NCBI RefSeq assembly: GCF_002272875.1 | Contig: NZ_MLAN01000005.1 | Coordinates: forward strand, 1 to 64,000 | Source of the DNA: Helicobacter sp. 11S02629-2 | Lineage (GTDB): Bacteria; Campylobacterota; Campylobacteria; Campylobacterales; Helicobacteraceae | Direction of reading: 5' to 3' | Length of the DNA stretch: 64,000 bases | Part shown: piece after piece, positions 34,448-42,213 of the stretch | Layout: the number at the start of each line of letters is the position of its first letter | How positions within the stretch are numbered: the first letter of the stretch is position 1 | The notes under the pieces: generated by a model | Told to the model about the DNA's origin: nothing | The model's database searches: none | The model's input: the letters and a program-made list of their open reading frames with translations, nothing else | Made by a program: the position numbers and the translations under genes

Positions 34448-34453
34448 TATAAA
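34448..34453 (+). promoter_or_regulatory. Possible -10 box of the nuo operon
   Basis: TATAAA in an A/T-rich run 28 bases before the nuoA ATG at 34481, with AAGGAAA as ribosome binding site. The 208-base gap has no competing candidate as well placed, but the box is not consensus. Confidence 0.35.
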
Positions 34454-34480
34454 ACCCAAAGCTAAATAAGGAAACTTGTA

Positions 34481-34867
34481 ATGACCCCTATGTTAGAGCA
34501 CCCGTATTTTGGTGCATTTTTAATATTTGCATTTACAGTTATAGTATTTCAACTGACGCTTAGAGGCCAAAGGATAATCTCTAGATCCTTAGCCAGCAAG
34601 CGTACAGAAAAACTAAAAAATGCACCTTATGAGTGCGGTCCCATCCCAGTAAAACAGCCTAATAAAATCTCCAACCAGTTCTATATCATAGCTCTACTTT
34701 TTGTGCTTTTTGATGTTGAAGTAGTCTTTATGATCCCTTGGGCACTAGAGTATAGGCACCTTGGAATCTTAGGCTTTGTAGAGATGATATGTTTTATAGT
34801 CTTACTAGCTATTGGCTTTTTTTATGCATGGAAGAGGGGAGCGCTATCATGGCAAGACATCAAGTAG
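34481..34867 (+). CDS. nuoA: NADH-quinone oxidoreductase subunit A
   Basis: A 128-residue membrane protein with three hydrophobic segments (about residues 8-28, 62-85, 92-115). PYECGPIP in the first loop, [12 protein letters not shown] in the second segment and [10 protein letters not shown] at the end are standard NuoA features. It belongs to the hinge between membrane and peripheral arms of complex I. It opens the nuo operon and its last 19 bases overlap nuoB. Confidence 0.95.
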   Translation: MTPMLEHPYFGAFLIFAFTVIVFQLTLRGQRIISRSLASKRTEKLKNAPYECGPIPVKQPNKISNQFYIIALLFVLFDVEVVFMIPWALEYRHLGILGFVEMICFIVLLAIGFFYAWKRGALSWQDIK

Positions 34868-35352
34868 ACTATACTCAAGGCTTGCCAGTTGCTTTAAGCA
34901 CTGTTGATAAGCTATTAAATTGGGGGAGAAGTAACTCCCTTTGGCCTTTAACTTATGGACTAGCTTGCTGTGCTATAGAGATGATGGCAACTGGTGGCTC
35001 ACGCTTTGACTTTGATAGATTTGGGATAATCTTTAGAGCAAGTCCAAGACAAAGCGACGTGATGATAATAGCAGGCACGCTTACTAAAAAACACGCTGAG
35101 TTTACAAGAAGACTTTATGACCAGATGCCTGAGCCTAAGTGGGTGGTATCTATGGGAAGTTGTGCAAATACTGGCGGTATGTTTAACACCTATGCAACAG
35201 TTCAAGGAGTAGATAGGATAATCCCAGTTGATATCTATCTGCCCGGCTGTGCGCCAAGACCTGAAACCTTGCAGTATGCCATGATGGTCTTACAACAAAA
35301 GATAAGAAAGCAAAGAGCCTTTACTCCAGAAACAAAAAAACGACTTTTATAA
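34849..35352 (+). CDS. nuoB: NADH-quinone oxidoreductase subunit B
   Basis: I start it at the ATG at 34849 ([16 protein letters not shown]), inside the end of nuoA; the upstream in-frame extension merely re-reads nuoA sequence. The 167 residues contain the N2 cluster ligands: the adjacent pair in [22 protein letters not shown] and [10 protein letters not shown]2 is the last iron-sulfur centre before quinone, so the quinone end of this complex is conventional. GAGGGGAG stands ahead of the start codon. Confidence 0.95.
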   Translation: MARHQVDYTQGLPVALSTVDKLLNWGRSNSLWPLTYGLACCAIEMMATGGSRFDFDRFGIIFRASPRQSDVMIIAGTLTKKHAEFTRRLYDQMPEPKWVVSMGSCANTGGMFNTYATVQGVDRIIPVDIYLPGCAPRPETLQYAMMVLQQKIRKQRAFTPETKKRLL

Positions 35353-35387
35353 TCTTAAACGTGTATGAACTAAAGGAAGTTTAAATA

Positions 35388-36194
35388 ATGATAAGAAGAA
35401 AATCACCATCTTTAGATGTACAAAAAAAAGCCTATCACACAGATAGATTCTATGAGCCTATACTTTCTTGTAGGACAAGCTTTGAAAATAGCCCTTTTTT
35501 AGAGATATATGACACTTTAAAAAGCAAAGTAAAAGTACTTAAAGGCTATGTAGAGTTAGATCAAGCTGTATTTTATGTAGAAAAAGATGAGCTAAAAGAG
35601 GCCCTAAATACCTTAAAGTCTCTAGGTTATGATGTCTTAAGCGAGATGAGTGCTATAGATAATCTAGCAATAGATAACACCTTAGAGATGTTTTATCAAA
35701 TCCTTTCACTAAATGAGAGTAATAAGCACAGAAAAAGACTAAGAGTTAAGTGCTCTATAAAAGATAATGAAGATATGCCTAGTGTAACTAGTATCTATAA
35801 GTGTGCTAACTGGAGTGAGAGAGAGTGCTATGATATGTTAGGTATAAGATTTGAAGGGCATCCTTTTATGAAAAGAATCTTAATGCCAACAGACTGGGTA
35901 GGTCACCCTCTAAGAAAAAGCTATCCTTTGCAAGGGGATGAGGCTGCTAGCTGGTATGAAGTAGATAAGGTCTTTGGTAGGGAGTATAGAGATGCTATAG
36001 GGCCTGAGCAAAGAGATAGTGCAAGGATAGATAGGGAAGATACCATCCACTTTGCACGTATCGGCAAGGAAGTGCCAAGAGGTGAAAAGCCAAGCGAGAC
36101 TACTACAGAAGTTATCTATCAAGAAGCACGTAAGCCATTAATCGTAAAAAAACTTAGTCCTAAAAAGACTAAAAAGCTAGATAAGAGAAAGTAA
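35388..36194 (+). CDS. nuoC: NADH-quinone oxidoreductase subunit C
   Basis: A 268-residue hydrophilic protein of the 30-kDa subunit family. The conserved core YKCANWSERECYDMLGIRFEGHPFMKRILMPTDWVGHPLRKSYPL lies around residues 140-185; it is given here in outline only as WxxRExxDMxGIxFxGHP. A charged tail (KKLSPKKTKKLDKRK) follows. NuoC and NuoD are separate genes here, as in other Campylobacterota, and not fused as in E. coli. It starts 35 bases after nuoB. Confidence 0.93.
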   Translation: MIRRKSPSLDVQKKAYHTDRFYEPILSCRTSFENSPFLEIYDTLKSKVKVLKGYVELDQAVFYVEKDELKEALNTLKSLGYDVLSEMSAIDNLAIDNTLEMFYQILSLNESNKHRKRLRVKCSIKDNEDMPSVTSIYKCANWSERECYDMLGIRFEGHPFMKRILMPTDWVGHPLRKSYPLQGDEAASWYEVDKVFGREYRDAIGPEQRDSARIDREDTIHFARIGKEVPRGEKPSETTTEVIYQEARKPLIVKKLSPKKTKKLDKRK

Positions 36195-36203
36195 GGAGAG
36201 GCA

Positions 36204-37433
36204 GTGGCACAGTTTTATAACAAGCTTCAAACACAATTTGAAAACGTTATGTTTGAACAAGATGATAGCCATATGGTTTTAAACTTCGGGCCTCAGCACC
36301 CTAGTGCACACGGTCAGCTAAGACTAGTATTAGAGCTTGATGGTGAGAAGGTTAAAAGGGCTTTGCCAGATATAGGCTATCTTCATAGAGGTATAGAAAA
36401 GCTAGCTGAGAATATGATTTATAACGAGTTTATGCCAACAACTGATAGGATGGACTATACAGCAGCTAGTTCTAATAACTTTGCCTTTGCACACGGTGTA
36501 GAGACTTTGCTTGGATTAGAGATTCCAAGAAGGGCACATGTTATAAGAGTGCTAATACTTGAGATAAATAGAATCATGTCTCACTTCCTTTTTATAGCAA
36601 CCCACGCTCTTGATGTTGGTGCTATGTCAGTTTTCTTATACGCCTTTAAAGGTAGGGAGTACTTATTAGATCTAATGGAAGACTACTGTGGGGCTAGGCT
36701 TACTCACCACGCTATAAGGATAGGTGGGGTTCCACTAGATATAAATGATAAGTGGATAGATGATGCAAGAGAGTGCATGAAGCAAGTTGTAGAATCAACT
36801 AATTTAATAAGAGGTCTTTTAGATAAGAATAGAATCTGGCGCTTAAGACTAGAAAACGTAGGTAAGTTTAGCAGCCAAGAAGCAAAAGACTGGGGGCTAA
36901 GTGGGGTTATGCTTAGAAGTACTGGTATAAAGTATGATATAAGACGTGAAGAGCCTTATGCTATCTATGATGAGTTAGAGTTTGATGTGCCTTATACTGA
37001 TAGTGGGGATTCTTATGGAAGATATCTTTTATATATGGAAGAGATATATCAGTCCCTTAGCATCATGGAGCAAGCTTTAAGGCTTTATAAATATACTGAT
37101 ACGCCAATTATGGCACATGCACCCAATTATATATCTTCTCCAAAAGAGCAGATTATGACTCAAAACTACTCTTTGATGCAGCATTTTGTCTTAGTAACTC
37201 AAGGTATGCGTCCGCCAAAGGGTGAAGTTTACGCGCCAACTGAAAGCCCAAAAGGAGAGCTAGGCTTTTTTATAAGCTCACTTGGAGAGGCTTATCCTCA
37301 TAGAGTTAAGATAAAAGCACCTAGTTTTTATCACCTTCAGTCTTTAGAGGAAAAGCTAGTTGGTCACTACTTAGCAGATGTTGTAACAGCTATTGGATCA
37401 TCAAATGTCATCTTTGGTGAGATAGATAGATAA
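36204..37433 (+). CDS. nuoD: NADH-quinone oxidoreductase subunit D
   Basis: A 409-residue 49-kDa-type subunit. It starts at GTG (36204) with AAGGAGAGG 5-6 bases upstream; no ATG fits the family start as well. [13 protein letters not shown] near residue 28, [14 protein letters not shown], the quinone-site region MTPTDRMDY-like [10 protein letters not shown], and the C-terminal [18 protein letters not shown] are all as expected. It forms the quinone pocket with NuoB. Confidence 0.94.
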   Translation: MAQFYNKLQTQFENVMFEQDDSHMVLNFGPQHPSAHGQLRLVLELDGEKVKRALPDIGYLHRGIEKLAENMIYNEFMPTTDRMDYTAASSNNFAFAHGVETLLGLEIPRRAHVIRVLILEINRIMSHFLFIATHALDVGAMSVFLYAFKGREYLLDLMEDYCGARLTHHAIRIGGVPLDINDKWIDDARECMKQVVESTNLIRGLLDKNRIWRLRLENVGKFSSQEAKDWGLSGVMLRSTGIKYDIRREEPYAIYDELEFDVPYTDSGDSYGRYLLYMEEIYQSLSIMEQALRLYKYTDTPIMAHAPNYISSPKEQIMTQNYSLMQHFVLVTQGMRPPKGEVYAPTESPKGELGFFISSLGEAYPHRVKIKAPSFYHLQSLEEKLVGHYLADVVTAIGSSNVIFGEIDR

Positions 37434-37453
37434 GTAAGGGAAGGTTAAGCTAG

Positions 37454-37681
37454 ATGAAAAGATATGATTTGAGACATTTAAAGAGCGATTTTTATGGGAA
37501 GTTAGAAGAGCTTCTTGATAGTGGCTTAGAACATGAAGAAGTTGGAATCTTTTTGTTTGAAAGGGGTGCTTATGAAAACATCCAAAAAAGTGCAGATTTG
37601 GTAAAAGATAGAGGCTATATACTCATGAACTCTTTGCAGTTTAACCACGTAGACTGGACTATAGTTGTTAAAAAGCCCTAA
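37454..37681 (+). CDS. Short NuoE-like protein of Campylobacterota complex I (HP1264/Cj1575c type)
   Basis: A 75-residue protein in the nuoE position. It lacks the thioredoxin-like fold and the four cysteines that hold the 2Fe-2S centre in true NuoE; in fact it contains no cysteine at all. The sequence ends HVDWTIVVKK, like the short proteins of H. pylori and C. jejuni in the same place. Its role is probably structural, docking the electron-input module to NuoG. AAGGGAAGG lies upstream of the ATG. Confidence 0.8.
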   Translation: MKRYDLRHLKSDFYGKLEELLDSGLEHEEVGIFLFERGAYENIQKSADLVKDRGYILMNSLQFNHVDWTIVVKKP

Positions 37682-37692
37682 GGTAAAAAGCA

Positions 37693-39867
37693 ATGATGAA
37701 AGATAACCCAAAACTACCTTATAGCGTGAAAGACTTTCCTAAAACACTGCCGACACTAAAGTACTTTAGTGCTGAAAACACACAAAATATTAAAGCATTT
37801 ATAGGATGGGATGGCTTAGTTATTTTAGATGAAGGTATAGACTTGCTAGATGCTTTGAAAATGTATGCTAAGCAGTATCAGCTTTATGCACAAAGCTGTG
37901 GGAGATGCACTCCGGGGAAGTACGGCGGTCGTGTGCTATATGAGATGCTTAATAAGATTCAAAACAGCCCTGAAGCAAGTGTAGATGACTTAGCAAAACT
38001 AAAAGATATATGTAATCTAATGCATAAGACTGCAAAATGTGAGATAGGTAAAACTACACCTAAACCTATACTTCAAGCCCTAGATTCCCACTTAGATATA
38101 TTTACTAGAAATATAAGTAAAAATAAGAAAAAAGTAACCAAATCTAACATCATCAAACATAAAGAAGAAAAACTAGAAGAAGACTTCAAACTAGAAGATG
38201 AAGCCTCAGATGGAAGTAAGGTTTTTTATAAGGCTAACATCTTTGCTAAAGAGATAGAATCTCACAACACTAATCCTAGCATGCATGATCACTTTAATGT
38301 GCTAGATAGATTTAAACTAGCAGTACACTCACACTCTCATAATCAAACTTATATCTCTAAAATCACAGCGCCTTGTACTGATATGTGCCCAAGTCACGTT
38401 GATATACCCGGTTACATAGAAGGCGTTAGGGATAAACGCTTTTTAGATTCTCTAAGTGCTACAAGAGGGTCTATGCCTCTAGCACAAGTTTGTGGTCGTG
38501 TGTGCCCTCACCCCTGCGAGCATGCTTGTAGAAGGGCCATACTTGATGAGCCTATAAGCATCATGGAGTTAAAAAGAGTTGGCGCAAAGTATGAGATGGA
38601 CTACAATATGCCTTATGCACATCCAAACTTTATAGAGCCTAAAGATTCTTTGAAAGATAAAAAGGTATGCGTTGTAGGAGCGGGTCCGGGTGGCTTAAGT
38701 GCATCTTACTACATGGCATTACAAGGTATAAAAGTAGATGTTTATGAAGCTTTGCCAGTACTTGGTGGGGCTGTGGCTACTGGCGTTCCAAACTACCGTA
38801 TGCCTATCCTTGCTTACAATCACGATATAGATATGCTAAAAACTTTAGGAGTAACTTTTCATACTAACTATCCCATAACTAAAGAAAACTTCCTAGATAT
38901 AGAATCTAAATACGATGCTACAGTGCTTGCAGTTGGCACTAGACTTTCTAAAAAGCTAGGCTGTATTAATGAAGACTTTAGTCTTGAGGGCTACTTGCCA
39001 GCTATAAAGTTTATGGATCATGTGAACTTATCTGAAAAGTTTGGACTAGAAAAGATTCCTGATTTAAGCGGTAAAAATGTAGTTTGCATAGGTGGGGGCT
39101 TTACTAGCATGGATGTAGTAAGGTGTTGCATAAGATTAAATGCAAAATCAGTCATCATGCTTTATAGAAGGGATGAAGCAACTATTATAAAAAATACCAG
39201 CAGTGAAGAGTATCATGAGGCAGTAGAAGAAGGCGTGAGATTTGACTTCTTAAGTGCGGTTAATGAGATAATTTCAGAAGATGGCAAAGTAAAGGCCTTA
39301 AAGATAGATAAGTTTGAGCTTAAAAAAGTTGAAGGTTCGCCAAAAGGTGAGTTAGTGCCACTTGAAGGTGGTGGCTACACACTAGAGTGTGACATAGTTA
39401 TACCAGCAGTTAGTCAAGAGCTAGATGCTAGCTTTTTAAGAGAAGATATAGAAGTTAGCCTAACTAAACGCCATACAATCGACGCTGACCCGCATAGCTT
39501 TTCTACTGCAAGGAAGGGCGTTTTTGCTTGTGGGGATTGTGTAAGTGGACCTCTAACTATAGTTAATGCAGTTGGGCAAGGAAGGCGCGTAGCAAACGTA
39601 GTTAAAAGATATCTTTTAAGTGGTGAGATAACTTTAAGCGATGATGAGAGAATGGAAGATCTCTTAAAAGAAGTTGGAGTTTATGATAGTAGTAGAGAAG
39701 TTATAGGCTGGATGAAGGGCGATAAAAGGGCAGTGAGTGACAAGCTTGAGCCAAGTTTTAGGGCTAAAAACTTTGAAGAGGTAAACTTTGGGCTTACAAG
39801 AAAAGATGCTTTAAGTGAGGCTAATAGATGTATGAGATGCTATTACATTAGTATGTGTGTGATCTAA
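37693..39867 (+). CDS. Fusion of a NuoF remnant with a GltD-like NADPH/FAD oxidoreductase module
   Basis: A 724-residue protein. Residues 1 to about 135 resemble the C-terminal iron-sulfur part of NuoF, with SCGRCTPGKYGG near residues 67-78, but the NADH/FMN domain is absent and the third cysteine of the usual CxxCxxC is glycine. After a charged linker, residues about 225-700 form a GltD-type module: cysteine-rich APCTDMCPSHVDIPG and GRVCPHPCEHACRR, FAD loop VGAGPGGLSASYY near 330, the NADPH-type loop CIGGGFTSMDVV with YRRDEA near 465-495, and FACGDCVSGP near 612. It ends with CMRCYYISMC. It probably feeds electrons, perhaps from NADPH, into NuoG. Confidence 0.88.
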   Translation: MMKDNPKLPYSVKDFPKTLPTLKYFSAENTQNIKAFIGWDGLVILDEGIDLLDALKMYAKQYQLYAQSCGRCTPGKYGGRVLYEMLNKIQNSPEASVDDLAKLKDICNLMHKTAKCEIGKTTPKPILQALDSHLDIFTRNISKNKKKVTKSNIIKHKEEKLEEDFKLEDEASDGSKVFYKANIFAKEIESHNTNPSMHDHFNVLDRFKLAVHSHSHNQTYISKITAPCTDMCPSHVDIPGYIEGVRDKRFLDSLSATRGSMPLAQVCGRVCPHPCEHACRRAILDEPISIMELKRVGAKYEMDYNMPYAHPNFIEPKDSLKDKKVCVVGAGPGGLSASYYMALQGIKVDVYEALPVLGGAVATGVPNYRMPILAYNHDIDMLKTLGVTFHTNYPITKENFLDIESKYDATVLAVGTRLSKKLGCINEDFSLEGYLPAIKFMDHVNLSEKFGLEKIPDLSGKNVVCIGGGFTSMDVVRCCIRLNAKSVIMLYRRDEATIIKNTSSEEYHEAVEEGVRFDFLSAVNEIISEDGKVKALKIDKFELKKVEGSPKGELVPLEGGGYTLECDIVIPAVSQELDASFLREDIEVSLTKRHTIDADPHSFSTARKGVFACGDCVSGPLTIVNAVGQGRRVANVVKRYLLSGEITLSDDERMEDLLKEVGVYDSSREVIGWMKGDKRAVSDKLEPSFRAKNFEEVNFGLTRKDALSEANRCMRCYYISMCVI

Positions 39868-39882
39868 GTGGAAGGTAGAGTT

Positions 39883-42213
39883 ATGGAATCTTTTAATATT
39901 AAAATAGATGGTAAAAACTGCTTAGCCTTTGAAGGTGAGACTATACTAAGTGTCGCAAGGCGTCATCATATCTACATACCAACCCTTTGTGATCTTCCTA
40001 AGCTTTCTCCAGTTGGAGCTTGTAGGATGTGCGTTGTAGAAGAGAGTGATGGCAACGTGATAGCAAGCTGCAAAAGCCTAGCCCATAAAGACACTGAAGT
40101 AAAGACTAATACTAAAAAGCTTCAAGATTATAGAACTGAAATCATGCGATTTTTATGTATCAACCATCCACTAGAGTGTGGGGTGTGTGATAGAAGTGGG
40201 GAGTGTGAGCTTCAAGATAAGGTCTTAGAGACTAAGGTAGATTTACAGCCTTACTTTTCCCATCAAAAAGAAACTGACTTTGTACACTTTACTAATAAGA
40301 TCTATGATGAAAGCCTTTGTATAGTTTGTGAAAGGTGTGCTAGGACTTGTAATGAGTTTGTTGGTAATAGCGTGTTAAGCGTTTTAAGTGGTGGTTTTGG
40401 AAGTAAGATAGGAGTTGACTTTAATGCTTACTGTGAAGACTGTGATGAGTGTGTAAGCGTGTGTCCAACAGGTGCTATGATATCTACTAGATTCCTTTAT
40501 ACAACTAATGCTTGGGAGCTTAGCAAAAAGCCAACAGTTTGCACTCAGTGTGCTAGTAACTGCGATATAAACTATGAGATAAAAACTACTAAAGATGGTA
40601 TCAAAAAGATTTATAGGGCTAATACTAACTTTCATACTTCCCAGCTTTGCCACGCTGGACGCCATCACTACTATGATAATACTACCTCTTTAAGTAGTAA
40701 TATCCCTTGCTTAAATAGAGCACTTAGTGCTTTTAAAAACGCCAAAGCTTTAAGGCTTGGAACTACTACTAGCAATGAAGAAGCCTATGTGCTAGGCCTT
40801 TTAAGCAAAAAGCTAGGTTTTAAGCTTTACTGTGATGAGGCTTACTACTATAAAAACTTTTTAGATACCTTGCAAACTTTTCCAGTTAATATAGATGAAA
40901 GCTTGAAGAATGCAAAAGTAGCCATAGTTTTTGGATCTTATATATATGATGAGTTTCCAAATCTTAGATCTAACCTTGCAAAATGTGTTACTAAAAATGA
41001 CTTGCAAACTATCTTTATAAATCCTATCTCTGAGAAGAGATTTAAAAGTGTCTTAGAGCTTAAGTATGAAGTAGGGCATGAGCTTTCTTTAGCACTTTTA
41101 CTACTTCAAACTATGGACTTTAATGGGAAGTATGCTAGCTATTTTGAAAGCCTAGATATGGGGGAGATAGTAGCTGAGAGCAATGTAAGTGACTATGAGC
41201 TAGCTAGATTAAAAGATATATGTTTTAAAGCCTTTTTTAGCGGCCTTCACAAAGAGCACAAACAAGAAGCTAGTAATAATGCAGTGGTTATGTTAGTAGG
41301 AAGTGATATCTATACTCATAAAGATTCTAAAACCCTAGCTTATATATTAAAACTTTTAAAAGAAGAGCTTAATGTAAGCATCATCCCACTCCCTTATAAT
41401 AATACTTTAGGCATACTTGAAGTTTGCGACTTAGAAAAAGATGACTTCAAAGAAGAAGGAGTTATAGGTTATAGAAGTGAAGGTAACTTTATACTTGATG
41501 ATGCACTTAGTGTTTTAAGACATGACTTTTTACTGCCTAATTTTAATAACCTAGAATCTACTTTTATAAACTTAAACTTAGAGCTAGTAAAAGCAAGTCC
41601 AGCTTTAGAGTATATAGATAAAGATGGAAAAGACTTACTAGACCTAGCTGATATCGCTAGAGAGTTTTTGGATAATGATAAAGACTATCTAGTTTCTTAC
41701 ACAGAGCTTTTACCTTTTAATAAAACTCCTTATGATGCCCTAGCTAGACGCACTAAGATAGAACTAGATTCTAAGCCTAAAGATTGCAACAAAGATGGCT
41801 TAAGTTTAGAATCTTTAGACATAGACTTAGAAGCAAAAGAAGGCAGTGGAAGCTATATATACCATGCTAGTCAAAGTGGAAATATAAACACCTTAACTCC
41901 TTTTAGCTTACTAGTATCTAAACAGTTTTGCATAGCACATGGCTTAAAAGATAAAGATGAAATAGTCCTTAAGATAAAAGCTAGTAGTTTTGATAAAGCA
42001 AAAAAAGAAGATAGCCTTAAAGATTGCACGCAAGATGAAGCACTTATAGAAGATAGCTTAGATGATACTTTTCAAAAAGAAAAGACACAAAGTGAGGGAG
42101 TTTGTGTAAAAGTCCAAGTTGAAAGCTATCTAACAGGTATGGTGGCTGTATTAAATGCTCCTTTAGTTTCATCAAAAAAATATTTTGACTTTGTTAGGAT
42201 GAGTGATAAATGA
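39883..42213 (+). CDS. nuoG: NADH-quinone oxidoreductase subunit G, first copy
   Basis: I start it at the ATG at 39883 with GGAAGG 7 bases upstream, in preference to a GTG 15 bases earlier; this gives 776 residues. The N-terminus has the 2Fe-2S ferredoxin set (CDLPKLSPVGACRMC), the HxxxC N5 set (HPLECGVCDRSGEC), two 4Fe-4S motifs (CIVCERCARTC, CEDCDECVSVCPTG) and an N7-like set CTQCASNC with a fourth cysteine about 27 residues on. The molybdopterin-oxidoreductase-like remainder is divergent and carries an acidic insertion near the C-terminus. It is followed, with a 4-base overlap, by a second NuoG. Confidence 0.92.
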   Translation: MESFNIKIDGKNCLAFEGETILSVARRHHIYIPTLCDLPKLSPVGACRMCVVEESDGNVIASCKSLAHKDTEVKTNTKKLQDYRTEIMRFLCINHPLECGVCDRSGECELQDKVLETKVDLQPYFSHQKETDFVHFTNKIYDESLCIVCERCARTCNEFVGNSVLSVLSGGFGSKIGVDFNAYCEDCDECVSVCPTGAMISTRFLYTTNAWELSKKPTVCTQCASNCDINYEIKTTKDGIKKIYRANTNFHTSQLCHAGRHHYYDNTTSLSSNIPCLNRALSAFKNAKALRLGTTTSNEEAYVLGLLSKKLGFKLYCDEAYYYKNFLDTLQTFPVNIDESLKNAKVAIVFGSYIYDEFPNLRSNLAKCVTKNDLQTIFINPISEKRFKSVLELKYEVGHELSLALLLLQTMDFNGKYASYFESLDMGEIVAESNVSDYELARLKDICFKAFFSGLHKEHKQEASNNAVVMLVGSDIYTHKDSKTLAYILKLLKEELNVSIIPLPYNNTLGILEVCDLEKDDFKEEGVIGYRSEGNFILDDALSVLRHDFLLPNFNNLESTFINLNLELVKASPALEYIDKDGKDLLDLADIAREFLDNDKDYLVSYTELLPFNKTPYDALARRTKIELDSKPKDCNKDGLSLESLDIDLEAKEGSGSYIYHASQSGNINTLTPFSLLVSKQFCIAHGLKDKDEIVLKIKASSFDKAKKEDSLKDCTQDEALIEDSLDDTFQKEKTQSEGVCVKVQVESYLTGMVAVLNAPLVSSKKYFDFVRMSDK

